Source: Turbatrix aceti | Lineage: Eukaryota; Nematoda; Chromadorea; Rhabditida; Panagrolaimidae | NCBI GenBank assembly: GCA_963969345.1 | Contig: OZ017766.1 | Location: 8,928,001 to 8,992,000, forward strand | Reading direction: 5' to 3' | DNA length: 64,000 nt | Shown: positions 10,991-22,601 of the stretch, one piece after another | Position numbering within the stretch: the first letter of the stretch is position 1 | Layout: the number at the start of each line of letters is the position of its first letter | Notes under the pieces: generated by a model | The model's database searches: none | What the model was told of the DNA's origin: nothing | The model's input: the letters and a program-made list of their open reading frames with translations, nothing else | Position numbers and translations under genes: made by a program

Positions 10991-11979
10991 AAACATAATA
11001 CTTTACAATATATTTATTTGAAAAAACAATATATTACTTAGTTGGGATTACTAAGTAATATATTGTTTAATCAGATTTTTTCCGAATTCGTGTTGAGACC
11101 TTTTTACTTACTTAACCGTAGCCTAAAAAAAGTAAATAATGTTCATTTTTTTTTAACAATTTTAGTTTCCTGAACGCCAAAAGAAAGCGTTCTTTATGGA
11201 AGTCATTGTTCTCGTACTTCCGAGACTGTAGTTCGAGCATGCAACCAACCCCGTTCGTTGTTTGTAAATAACAAATAAAAAAGTATACTATTAATTTGAC
11301 TGACAGCAAATGTATGTATAATATACAAAAGCACACAAGGAAGTATAATATTATATACCGGAGTTAAATTAATTCTTCTCTGCCAAGTTATTTTTTTGTT
11401 TGTACATATATGAATAAATCTTTCGTAAATATAAAAAATGATGAAAAAAGTAATTAGTAAGACACGTACTCATTCACGTGTCCGCGCATAATAATCTACA
11501 ACAACAGTTATAATACATACATACACGTGCAATTTAGCTTGCATGCCTTCTCGCACTGTTACATTACATTTTATTAGAAACAGGAAGTTTGTGATAACGG
11601 AAATTGCTTACTGTAGAATATTGAGACATGCAGAACGTTTCTAATATTCCAATTATACAAACATACATATATATAGTATGTATTCCGTTCCATGATCAAT
11701 GCTCAACCCAAAAAAATTCAAATGTACTTTTAGGATGTTATCGTTTACTATACTCTATAGACAAAAAAAAAGAATCCACTTGGGACCCTTATGTAAATGT
11801 TAATAAACAATTGTGCAAACAAATTAGGTTCACTCAGGTCGGTATGTATGACTGATACTTTTCGATGATACTTACTTTTTACTCACAAATACCGGAAACA
11901 TCTGATGTTTATGTACTATGTAATGCTATGAAATTGCATCATTATAAGCCTAAAAACAGAGTACAGTACTCTTGAAAAC

Positions 11980-12028
11980 GGTTTTTTCGCATCGTAATCG
12001 GATAACATTACGATGCGAAAAAACTGTG
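11980..12028. repeat. Hairpin next to family A MITE
   Basis: An 18-base arm (gttttttcgcatcgtaat) is perfectly inverted after a spacer of about 8 bases. It abuts the left end of the MITE that follows. Confidence 0.7.
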
Positions 12029-12620
12029 TTAGGGAAGATTTTGGAAATTCGTCAAGAAATTTTTGTTGAAAAGTAGCTTTTTCTAAGAAAAAAGTTTTTA
12101 CTGTAAAATATATGTAGCATATTTAGGCAAAGTTACGGTTGCCAAAAATCGTGTTTTGTCATGTTTGACGATTTTTGGCACGTTGTAGCTAAAAAACTAC
12201 GGCATTTCCAAAGTTGAGGTAATTATTGATCGACGTGATTTTTGATGAAGAATCTTTGAAAAATATAAAAATATAGTGTCATCACCTTGAAAATACGGAA
12301 AATCGTATTTAAAAAAATGTCACAGTGGTAACATTTGTAAATTGGCATTTTTCAAGGTGATAACCCTATATTTTTATAGTATTTTTCAAACATTCTTCAC
12401 CAAAAATCACGTCAATCAATTTGTACCCCAGCTTTGTTAATACCGTAGTTTTTTTAGCTACAATGTGCCAAAAATTGTCAAAAATGGCAAAAACGAGATT
12501 TCCGGCTACCGTAACTCTGCCAAATTATACCTCACTAGACAGGTGAATTTTACAGTAAAAACTTTTTCAATGTAAAAACTACTTTTTGGCAAAATTTCAC
12601 AAACAATTACCAAAATGTTC
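12029..12620. mobile_element. Palindromic MITE, family A
   Basis: The inverted arms run from agattttggaaattcg to the matching caattaccaaaatgttc. Family motifs are present: tttttactgtaaaat, gttacggtTGCC-type ends, ttgtagctaaaaaactacgg and gatttttgatgaagaatc. It is more diverged from the lipase-intron copies but has the same internal order. It is intergenic. Confidence 0.75.
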
Positions 12621-12866
12621 GCTGATACATTTATTTTAAGTGAGTTTTAATCAGCAAACATCTTCTTACGATAGGTACAAAATATACGACTCAAACAACA
12701 AAATAATCGTAAATCTTGCAATTAGCTAATTGTGGACGTACATATAAATCCGCCGTGTTAAAAGAAAAATTGTTGCAGAAGACAAAAATTTATTTATTAT
12801 TATTTATACAAAAGTTAGGTCAGCAAATTTCCAAACATTGAAGAAGTCTATTCTGCCAAAAATCTT

Positions 12867-15850
12867 TTACCACTGACGCCGACAAATTCTTTCATGCGAA
12901 GGATGGTATTTTGGAGGTGACTGGGGAGATACAAAGCCAGGTGATCGAAGGGTTGGCGTCTCACCTGGTGGCAGACAGGGATTTTGGGATTTTCCAATGC
13001 CCCAGGTACAAGTATTAGTTGTATTTGCATTTTTCGTTTTGTCCATGGGCGGTGCCGGTGCGGGTTTGGCCTTTCCAGCCCCTACCGGACAGACACTTGG
13101 CTTTTTATTAACCTGTCCCTTGACCTTCGTCATCGATTGTTGCTTCTGTAATTCATCCCAGAGTCGTAGGATGACATCAAGCTTGGTCATACGATCGTGA
13201 CGAGAACGAAGTTCAGTGTGAAATTGTCGAAGAAAAACGCACATCAACGATGTACTTTTCTATAAAAAAAAAAGTGTAAAAAAATGTCGTCGACAAATTT
13301 TTACGGCAGAAACGTTCAATTTGACCAAGAAAAAACTTTTACGTCAGAACGCAGGTAAAATTGAAGCCTTCAATTTAATTTTTATTTTCCCCAAGTATGT
13401 ATAATATATATTTTTCTTTTTTTGTAGCTTGCTAAAAATCAAGGCCACTTTTATCAGTTTTTTTTCCAAGTAAAATGCTGAGTTGTACGGTGAAAAACAG
13501 CCAGCAGTACATACCCGTGTTCGTTCTCTAATGACGGCTTTTTGCCTGTAACAGTGCATACAAAAGCACTTTAAAGATAATAATCTTACCTAAGTTAGAG
13601 ATAGTTAGGGACTTAGGTAAGATTACGGTAGAATATTGAAAAACTAAAATCGTAAACAGGTAGACTACCGGAGTTGCATCCTGTTGACAAAAAAATGAAC
13701 TAGGAAAAACATAGAACGTTGAAATGAGCACATGCTCCAGGCACAAACTATGTCATTAAAAAACATTCATTAAGCTTAAAATATTAATTTAAGCAAAAAA
13801 AGTAACGAAAAACGTAAAACATGCCAAAAATGCGTTTTTTTATGCTTTTCGACGACATTTTTTATGATTTCACCTGTACCAAAAAAATTGAAACGTAAAA
13901 AATGTAAAAGTTAAAAAATCAGATTTTTAGGTAAAAAACGGTGAATAAAAGCAACAAAAACAATAAAAAAACGATAAAAAAGTTACCATCAGTTAGGAAT
14001 TTTCGCTGCGAAACCATTGATTTTGAAGTAACGTTTTTTGATTGGATTTTGTTACTTTTTCAGTTTTACGATATTTTTTTTCTAAAGCAGAGTTGTTCAA
14101 TTCGACAATTTTCAGTGCTCGCTCTGCTCGCGCTCTTTGAGCAATTCAATTTTCCGTGCTCGCTCTGCTCATGCTCTTTGAGTTCCTAAAATTTTCGCGC
14201 TCGCTCCGCTCGCGCTCTTTTATTCTCAGATCCTCTGCTCTTGCTCTGCTCACGCTCGTGAGTCGAGCAGGAGCGAGCAATGAGCGAAAATGGCTCACAC
14301 AAGAAAAGTGAATTTTGAGTCACAAATTCAGTCCTTTTCTAAAAGAAAGACCGCATATTGCTTGGAGATACCCCCAACATCGTGTTTTTGATCGAAACTA
14401 CCAGTATTTTAGTATTTGTAGCACTGAATTTGTAGTGAGCAGTGCTCATTTGAAAATTTATCGCGCTCGCTCTGCTCGCGCTCTTTGAGCACTCCAATTT
14501 TTCGTGCTCGCTCTGCTCACGCTCATTGAGCACTCCAATTTTTCGCGCTCGCTCCGCTCGCGCTCGTGAGCTGAGCAGGAGCGAGCAGTGAGCAGGAGCA
14601 ATTTGGTGAGCATCGAACAACTCTGTTCTAAAGCAATGCTTTTTTGCCGTTTTTTGGGTTTTCTTGGGTTTTCCGATTTAACACGGATATCAAAATGGTG
14701 AAAAAATAAAAAACAATGAATTTTTGGGTAAAAAGCGGAAAATAATTTTTTTCAGAAATGATCGAAAAAAAGTTCCCTGATAAAGAAAAAAACATACAAC
14801 GTGCGAAGGCGAAACGGAACCCTTCGGCGCGAGCAAAGCCAATTTCTCAAGTGCCATGATAGCCTTGTCGACGGCACGAACAGCATTTTCGGCAGCTGAG
14901 TGGAGCTCGACCGATCCGTAGCACGGGGGAAGGTGGGGTTTTGGTACCGGGCAATCTCCTGCGGTCTGAACACCCACTGCAGGCTTGCTTTTCACCTTGA
15001 CAGCTTCGGGGGATGTCTGAGTCGCGGAATCCGCCTGCTGGGCACCTGCCGGTTGCCGTGGCCGCCTCTTCTGCCTCGTGGCTGGGTGCGCGCACATAGC
15101 AGGTCTCGACGGGAAAACCAAATCCACGTTTCGGGATTTGACAACGTCGAAATGGACATTCTCGGATCTGGGAGATGTTCGGTGGTCGACGGTTTCGGTG
15201 TAGCCTTCACCGACGGTGATTGCCGCCCGGGACGAGGTAGGAAAGGCAGTTCGGGGCTTGCGCTTTCTCCGGACTCGTCGCCGGGTGTAGACACCCAGCT
15301 TGCAGTCCCCACACGTCGTTTTCAGACCCCCGGTCTCGACGGGAAAACAGGCACGACCGCGTTCGGCCTCGTAGAAGCGGGCTGCTTCGATCGGCCCATG
15401 CAGACGGGCTTCGAAACCCCTCGCATCGTCGCGGCGCACAAAATCATCAGTCTGAAAAAAGAAGAGGGTAAAAACCGTTATTTTTGGCCTAAAAATTCAA
15501 AATCTCTGAAAATTTGGGTCACAGTGAACAAAATCCATTATGCGACCGTAAAAAAACGATTAACGCAAAAATTTAGGCCTCCAAGTTCGCAAAAAACGCA
15601 AAAATCCGTAATTTTTGGAGTAAAAAAAATCGAAAACGTAAAATTTTAGGCCTAAAATTACGATAACACTAAAAATTGTCCAAAAAACAAAAATTCACGT
15701 AAACCTTCCCCAAAAAACTACTGTGATCGTAAAAAAATCAACGCAAAAATTTTTGTCACCGAAAAACAAACAAACCAGATCAGCGTGTAATTCGTGTCCA
15801 AGAACGTGTAAAATACTACTAAGATGTCCAAACGGCAGAGTGTCAACCAT
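12867..15850 (-). CDS. Unrecognised three-exon protein
   Basis: Three exons, all phase 0, are inferred on the minus strand: 15850-15776 (starts MVDTLPFGHLSSILHVLGH; donor gtttgt), 15451-14798 (acceptor ttttttcag; donor gtatgt) and 13259-12867 (acceptor tttatag; stop TAA). The product is about 373 residues. The exons are GC-rich against AT-rich flanks, which supports coding. The middle exon is basic with a KRKPRT patch and ends in an ALEKLALLAPKG helix. The last exon opens with a charged helix (RSRHDRMTKLDVILRLWDEL) and finishes in a Pro/Lys-rich tail. No domain was recognised. Intron 2 (1.5 kb) contains a hAT-type MITE. The gene is divergent from EMG1. The joining of the exons is the weakest part of the call. 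Confidence 0.6.
13581..13623. repeat. Small perfect hairpin in intron
   Basis: The arm aatcttacctaagt is perfectly inverted after about 15 bases (acttaggtaagatt). It lies within the presumed second intron of the unrecognised gene. Confidence 0.7.
14088..14625. mobile_element. hAT-type MITE with GCTCGCTC arrays, copy 1
   Basis: The element starts CAGAGTTGTTCAATTC and ends GAACAACTCTG, so its termini are inverted repeats of the hAT type (CAGAGTTGT). It is flanked by a perfect 8-bp target duplication, TTCTAAAG (14080-14087 and 14626-14633). The interior repeats GCTCGCTCTGCTCGCGCTC-like units in both orientations. There is no transposase, so it is non-autonomous. It lies in the intron of the minus-strand gene, itself inside another repeat (gttacttttt...ttttacgat). 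Confidence 0.88.
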
Positions 15851-16111
15851 GATTGGTTACGGCACTGCCGTCAACGGGAGAGCGACAATGGCACGGCATT
15901 TCCCCCGAAAAAAAGTTGTTATGCAAATCAAAAAAGAAATACCAAAGATCGTAAATTACAAATTTCTAATTTACGATTTACGACAGTTTTGGCGTTCTGT
16001 CCCCAACGAACACCACTTTTTTTCGCGGTGTGACAATTTTTTGGGGTGAGGGGTTTTTTTGCTTTTGCCGACGTTTTTCTCGTTTCCTGGTCTACTTTTT
16101 CGAGTTCCAAA
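15851..16111. promoter_or_regulatory. Divergent promoter region (unknown gene / EMG1)
   Basis: This 261-bp gap separates two head-to-head start codons. It contains ATGCAAAT (15921-15928), a perfect octamer-like POU motif, and an 11-base inverted repeat (ATCGTAAATTA, 15948-15958 and 15967-15977). It probably serves both genes. Motif function is inferred only. Confidence 0.45.
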
Positions 16112-17036
16112 ATGTCGGATCTGGATGAGCCCGAGACGAAGCGTCGTCGCAAGCCTCAAATCGACAATTTGGGCTCTGGACGTAAGCTGTATGTTATCCT
16201 TGAAAATTGTTCACTGGATTATACAAAAGTGAGTTATTTAGTTTTTTTCGTGCTTTTTGAATTTTTTTATGGTTTCTTTGGCGTTTAGATCGGTCACCGA
16301 GATGTCCTGCTGTCAAGCGAAGACGGGGATTTCATCAGCAAGCATTTGAAGGCTGATCCGTCGACTTATCGCCCGGATATTCTTCACCAATGCCTACTCA
16401 ACGTTCTTGACTCTCCTCTCAACCGTGCAGGACTTCTCAATGTCTTTATCCACACCACCAGCAACGTTCTCATCTCTGTCAGTCCACAGTGCCGAATTCC
16501 GAGGACGTTCAAGCGATTTTGCGGTCTCATGAGTGAGTTTTTACACTTTTTTTGGGGTTGTTCACCATTTTTTGGGCAGTGAACGTAAAAAAACGATCGA
16601 TATCAAATTAGGCCTTCATTTTCACTAAAAAAGGAGGTAAAACTGTCTTTTTTTGGCCTAAAAAAGTCAGACTAGCCTAAACTGGTCGTAAAAACATGGT
16701 TTTTCAGTCCAACTCCTGGCAAAACGCATTATCAAGTCCGCAGAAGGTGTCATGCTCATGAAAATCATCAAAAATCCCGTCACATCCCACCTGCCAGTCG
16801 GCTGCGAGATCATCATGACTTCCTACGCTGCAGAAACCGTTTCCAGGGCTCTGAAAATTGTTCCTACAACCGGCGATTTCCAACAGGTCGCAATCGTGGT
16901 CGGCTGCATCGCCAAGGGTCAGGTAAAGGTTGACTACCCTACCACACCGCTCAAGATCAGCAATTATCCTCTGAGTGCTGCAATTACGTGCACCAAGATA
17001 TGCAGTGATTTTGAGGAAGTTTGGGGCATTTTTTGA
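16112..17036 (+). CDS. emg1: Ribosomal RNA small subunit pseudouridine N1-methyltransferase (EMG1/NEP1)
   Basis: Exons 16112-16228, 16289-16532 and 16708-17036 give about 229 residues. Family signatures are easy to read: RPDILHQCLLNVLDSPLNRAG (split here as RPDILHQCLL and DSPLNRAG), CRIPRTFKRFCGLM, NPVTSHLPVGC, VVGCIAKGQV and ISNYPLSAAITC. The last two shape the SAM-binding trefoil knot of this SPOUT enzyme. It methylates a pseudouridine of 18S rRNA and is needed for 40S subunit biogenesis in the nucleolus. The N-terminus is short with a KRRRK basic patch. The start at MSDLDEPET was chosen because upstream in-frame sequence is low-complexity. The gene is followed after only 160 bp by BROX on the same strand. 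Confidence 0.95.
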
Positions 17037-17196
17037 TGTGTTTTTTTGTGTGTTGTTGATTTTTTTTCATTATAAAACTGGAAAATGAATTAGTCGCGTT
17101 TTGCCAAGCGTATCAGACATTTTTGGTGTTTTTGCAAAAGAATGACTCACGACAAAGTTTTATTTCTTTCGTAAAAATTTGTGCATTTATCCAAAA

Positions 17197-20100
17197 ATGT
17201 CCTACTTTTTTCATCGTAATCCCATCAAATCTACCGTATTGTTCAACTACGAAGTCAAGAGCTTCGAAAAAAAGGACCAGTCGTCCAAAATTTGCAGGTT
17301 TGTTGTTTTTTTTCGTTATTTTTCTTTCGAAAGTTCTTTTGCGTGACAAATAACGGTGAAGGGTCGGACCGGTTTGATAGTTGTCACAGCGCGCACTGCA
17401 TGCGCCTTTCTATCAAACAAGAGAAAAAGACGCGCGCGCGAGTGTGCAAGGAGTTCTGTTCAAAAAAAGATCCTGCAGCCCGTAATAGAGTTTTTTGCTT
17501 ACGATCACTTGGATATGTTTGGGCATGTCCCAAAGATTGTTTTAAGCCCCTCGCGGCTTCTGTAGGATTTTTCTGGGCAGTGCTGGAGGCATTGAAAGAT
17601 CATGAAACTTCGAAGTGCCGTAACTCACCAAAACCCTTGGCGATTTTGAAAAACTCTCTATCACGCTTTTCATTATGCCGAAAAGAATCAGTATGCAAAA
17701 CAGGTGGCACCAAAATATGCGCGTATTCGATTTACATCAAAAATTAGATTACCACTGGTTTACCAGCTTAGAAATGCGCACGCGCTTTGCAATAGCGGAC
17801 TCTCTTGGGGTTCCGCCAACGAATAAACTCGGCGATCAGTCCAAATCTGGAGGGGCACCACTTTTTCACCTTCTGATTTCTTTGTTTTTATTTGACTTTT
17901 TTTAGTTTTTATTAATTACGATGATCATGATAAACTTTTTTTCACTAATGTTTCACCGCGTGCGCATTTCTAAGCTGGTAATCTAATTTTTGATGTAAAT
18001 CGAATACGCGCATATTTTGGTGCCACCTGTTTTGCATACTGATTCTTTTCGGCATAATGAAAAGCGTGATAGAGAGTTTTTCAAAATCGGCAAGGGTTTT
18101 AGTGAGTTACGGCACTTCGAAGTTTCATGATCTTTCAATGCCTCCAGCATTGCCCAAAAAAATCCTACAGGAGCCGCGAGTGGCTTAAAACAATCTTTGG
18201 GACATGCCCAAGCCTACCGAAGTGACCGTAAGCTAAAAACTCTATTACGGGCTTCAGGGCGTTTTTTTGAACATGACTCTTTCTGAAAATGCACGCGCGC
18301 GCTCTATTGATAAAAAATAAGGGGAAGGCGCATGCAGTGAGCGCGCGGCATCTAATGGTTAAGCATAGCACGCGCCGGCTGTCTGGACTATCCTTCTTTC
18401 CCTGGTCCCTCACTGCTTTTTCTTCGTTCAGCGCGCGTCGCACTCATGGCGAGAGATTTTCCCGCTGCCCGAGCGCGCTGGTCGAATTAGTTGCAAAAAA
18501 AAGAATTTTGGGCCAAATTTGGAATTTTTTACTTTTTCAAATTAGATTTGTGATTAGAATAATATTTGAAGCATTTTGATGTGTTTTTTGGAATTGTGGG
18601 ACAATTTTTGATCAAAATCGAGTAGGGTTCGGAAGAAAAAATCCACGGATCTTCGGAATGTCGATAGAAAGCTGAAAATTTCAGGGTAGACTAAAAACAA
18701 AATTTCCTTTCGAACGACATACTCAGTTTTTTGATTGCGTGTCGATAAATGTCCGAAAAAACGATTTTTTTCGGAAATTTGAAAAATTCGGAACTTTTTA
18801 GAACTTGGATCAAAAAATGAATATAACCAGTCGAAAGCGAAGTATCTTTTTTATCAACTGTGAAATTTTCATCGACTTACCACATCCCTGGGGCATACGG
18901 TAGCGATTCCCCCGAACCATACTTGTTCAAACGCCTGAGGCTATGAGGTAAGGCACTGCAGAACAAAGTGAGGTAGAGCATCTTGTTAGAAATTTTTCGG
19001 CCTACAAAATCGTGTAACTCCTGAATTTCTATCTATTTTTTTGGCTTCGCAATTTTAATTCGCGCAACATACACTCATTTTTGGTACCAATTTTCCGAAA
19101 ATTGAAATCGAAAAAGTGGGGTCTGGGGGAAAAATCGCCATTGACACAGTTTTGGAGCGTTGTAGCATGAATCTTGACCCTAGACGTAAAAAACCCTGTA
19201 GAATTCAAAAATTTTATTATTTTGTTTTTATAGGTTCGAGAAAGTTCCGAAAAATGCTTTTTTTTCAAAAATTCGAACTTTTAGGAATTTTTCGGTCCAA
19301 ATTGAAAAAAACTAATATCATCATCGAATTTAGAATTCATTTTTACTCCTATACTGAAATTTTCAGCAATATTGCTTTCAAACTGAACGAATGCCGATTT
19401 TTCCCCCAGACCCCACTTTTTCGATTTCAATTTTTGGAAAATTGGTACCAAAAATGAGTGTATGTTGCGCGAATTAAAATTGCGAAGCCAAAAAAATAGA
19501 TAAAAATTCAGGAGTTACACGATTTTGTAGGCCGAAAAATTTCTAACAAGATGCTCTACCTCACTTTGTTCTGCAGTGCCTTACCTCATAGCCTCAGGCG
19601 TTTGAACAAGTATGGTTCGGGGGAATCGCTACCGTATGCCCCAGGGATGTGGTAAGTCTATGAAAATTTCACAGTAGATAAAAAAGATACTTCGCTTTCG
19701 ACTGGTTATATTCATTTTTTGATCCAAGTTCTAAAAAGTTCCGAATTTTTCAAATTTCCAAAAAAAACCGTTTTTTCGGACATTCATCGACACGCAATCA
19801 AAAAACTGAGTATGCCGTTCGAAAGGAAATTTTGTTTTTAGTCTACCCTGAAATTTTCAGCTTTCTATCGACATTCCGAAGATCCGTGGATTTTTTCTTC
19901 CGAACCCTACTCGATTTTGATCAAAAATTGTCCCACAATTCCAAAAAACACATCAAAATGCTTCAAATATTATTCTAATTACAAATCTAATTTGAAAAAG
20001 TAAAAAATTCCAAATTTGGCCCAAAATTCTTTTTTTTGCAACTAATTCGACCAGCGCGCTCGGGCAGCGGGAAAATCTCTCGCCATGAGTGCGACGCGCG

Positions 20101-22601
20101 CTGAACGAAGAAAAAGCAGTGAGGGACCAGGGAAAGAAGGATAGTCCAGACAGCCGGCGCGTGCTATGCTTAACCATTAGATGCCGCGCGCTGTGACAAC
20201 TATCAAACCGGTCCGACCCTTCACCCAAATAACACGTGTTTACGTAATTTTCAGTGAACTGAGACTCCGTCGGGGTAATCTGCTGAAGCACCTGGAGCTC
20301 GACAGCAGCGAACCCGGGATTGTCGAGCAGCAACTCAACGCGTACCTCGCGTTATTCTATGGCTTCGTGTTTGACGTCACCCAGGGCCAGGGAGATGCTC
20401 TGAAGGACAGCAAGCTGCGCAACTTGGTCAGGACAACTTGGGGCAACTCGACGGTTGTCAGGGACAGGTAATTGGAGTTTTCTGGGATCGATTGTGTCTT
20501 CGCTCGATTGTGCAGGAAAATTTCGTTTTTCATAAAAATTTCATCGAAACAGACGTTTTTTGTCCGAAACTTGCAAAAACTAATTTCGAAACTTTTTTTT
20601 AACATTGAAGTTTGTTGTCCTGAGCAATGACTCAAAATGTCCGCGTTTCTGACAGTTTTGGGATTTTAGAAAATTATTTATCGTATTTGAACGCAAAAAT
20701 CAAAAATGTATTTGAAACGTTTTCGATAGCTTTAAAAAAAATTTAATTTTGTAGCGTTTACTGGGACGAAATACCCAAAAAACGACGAAAAACCAGAGTT
20801 GTTCAATTTGACAATTTTCAGTGCTCGCTCTGCTCGCGCTCTTTGAGCAATTCAACTTTCCGTGCTCGCTCTGCTCATGCTCTTTGAGTTCCTAAAGTTT
20901 TCGCGCTCGCTCCGCTCGCGCTCTTTTATTCTCAGATCCTCTGCTCTTGCTCTGCTCACACTCGTGAGTCGAGCAGGAGCGAGCAATGAGCGAAAATGGC
21001 TCACACAAGAAAAGTGAATTTTGAGTCACAAATTCAGTCCCTAGCGAAAAGAAAGACCGTATACTCCTTGGAGATACCCCCAACATCGTGTTTTTGGTCG
21101 AAATTACCAGTATTTTAGTATTTGTAGCACTAAATTTATAGTGAGCAGTGCTCATTTGAAAAATTTATCGCGCTCGCTCTGCTCGCGCTCTTTGAGCAAT
21201 TCAATTTTTCATGCTCGCTCTGCTCATGCTCATTGAGCACTCCAATTTTTCGCGCTCGCTCCGCTCGCGCTCGTGAGCTGAGCAGGAGCGAGCAGTGAGC
21301 AGGAGCAATTTAGTGAGCATCGAACAACTCTGCGAAAACCCCAAAAAAACGACAAAAAAGTGTCGTTTTAGGAAAAAAAATATCGTAAAACTTATGCATC
21401 GTAAAAAAGTAACAAAATCCAAGCAAAAAATGTTACTTCCGGATCGTCAATGGTCTCGCAACGAAAATTCCAAAACGATCGAAAGATAGGATTTTTTTTA
21501 TTTTTGAAACATTTTTTACCGTTTGAAACACAAAAATCTTCAAATTAATGAATCTAAATATTGAAAAAAGGCAAAAAGCAACGAAACAACACATTTTGGC
21601 ATTATGCAAAAATTTTATTTAAAAAAAAAGATTTTTGGGAGTTTTTTTGTCCCAAAAATTTGTTTTTTGGGTGCAATAAAATTTACGGTACATTTATTTT
21701 TCAGTACCCTCGCCGACGCGTGGTTCGAAGTCCTCAACATGGTCTACAACGTCGCCATCTGGCTGACGAAGCACGCGGCATATATCGCAGCCAAGGACGA
21801 CGTGCCGGAAGCTCAGGCCAAAGTAATCCATTCTTCCCTGCGCAAGGCGGCCGGCATGTTCGAGTACATCAAGACCAATTCGGAGCGCCTCATCGGACTT
21901 GACAACTTTGTGGGCAGCGATTTCAACGCGCCTATCCTCAATGCTTACCGTAACCAGTCGATTGCCGAGGCTCAAGAAGTTACGATTGCTCGATCCGTCA
22001 GCCTAAAACACGCGCCGACCCTCATTTCAAAGTTGGCTACCGAAGTTGCCCGGATTTACGGTGAATGCTGTGAGTTTTTAGGCTACCGTAATTTTCGTGC
22101 TAAGATTCTTTTTTTTCAGACGATTCGCTCGAAAAATTCGATCCCAATGTTTTTGGAAAATGGATTCGCTATTTCCAGCTGAAACACCGTTTCTACACTG
22201 CTCTAGCGTATGCTTACCTGTGTGAATCCCTGCTCGTGGAAGACAACTGTGGTCTAGCCGTGAGAACAGCCCGGGAAGGCCTGGCAAATATCAAAGCTGC
22301 AAAAGAAGCTGCCAAAAATTACGCCAAAGCCTACGGTCCTGGTCCCACCGCGAATCCTGAGAAACTGCCTTTCTTCCAGCGTGTGAAACCGATGCTCGAG
22401 AAACACCTGGAAAAAGCCGAGAAGGAGAATAACTTCATCTACCATCAGCCAGTGCCTGAAAAGTGCCCTCCCCTGGAGGCGGTATCCGCCGGGCTCGCCA
22501 AGCCGGAGCCATTTGTATATCCGGCAAGATCCGATTCTTGGACGGAGATGGTTTACAACAAGGCGTTTGACCTCAACGCTTCGGACTGCTCTATCATGTG
22601 A
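17197..22601 (+). CDS. brox: BRO1-domain protein BROX
   Basis: Four exons (17197-17297, 20255-20467, 21705-22069, 22120-22601) keep phase throughout and give about 386 residues. The N-terminus MSYFFHRNPIK and the SSKIC motif match the BROX start. Further landmarks are EAQEVTIARSVSLKHAP, the GPGPT segment and NNFIYHQPVP. The protein ends in CSIM, a CaaX box for farnesylation, as known for BROX. BROX binds ESCRT-III CHMP proteins through its BRO1 domain and acts at membranes, including the nuclear envelope. Intron 1 (2,957 bp) is nearly all one foldback transposon; without it the intron would be 78 bp. Intron 2 (1,237 bp) holds a hAT-type MITE. AATAAA occurs at 22708-22713. Confidence 0.93.
17355..20225. 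mobile_element. Composite foldback transposon in BROX intron 1
   Basis: The 2,871-bp element has 40-bp perfect terminal inverted repeats beginning GGTGAAGGGTCGGACC and a perfect 8-bp target duplication, CAAATAAC (17347-17354 and 20226-20233). Inside are two successive palindromes. Palindrome A has arms of about 17390-17795 and 17955-18345. Palindrome B has arms of about 18340-19140 and 19392-20190. The left terminal repeat continues into A and the right one into B. There is no transposase-like frame. Parts of A (gggcttcagggcgttttttt, gaacatgactc, gacatgccca) recur in the 59.5-61.6 kb element. Confidence 0.9.
20794..21332. mobile_element. hAT-type MITE with GCTCGCTC arrays, copy 2 (BROX intron 2)
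   Basis: This 539-bp element is nearly identical to 14088-14625 and in the same orientation. It has CAGAGTTGTTC / GAACAACTCTG ends and flanking octamers cgaaaaac and cgaaaacc (7 of 8 match). Like copy 1 it sits inside a cgtaaaa/gttac repeat. Confidence 0.87.

Larger units (their letters stand above)
9150..12860. other. Large intergenic region with repeats
   Basis: No convincing coding exon was seen. The region holds a 28-bp perfect palindrome, a (CAGT)5 run near 10475, a 60-bp minisatellite, several perfect hairpins and a family A MITE. It contains many acatacatat-type dinucleotide-like tracts. It may include distal regulatory DNA of the zinc finger gene. Confidence 0.5.

Noticed and set aside
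14900..15649. 249-codon plus-strand frame
   Set aside because: It is antisense to the middle exon of the minus-strand gene, which has matching splice sites and phases. The plus frame runs into AT-rich intron sequence.
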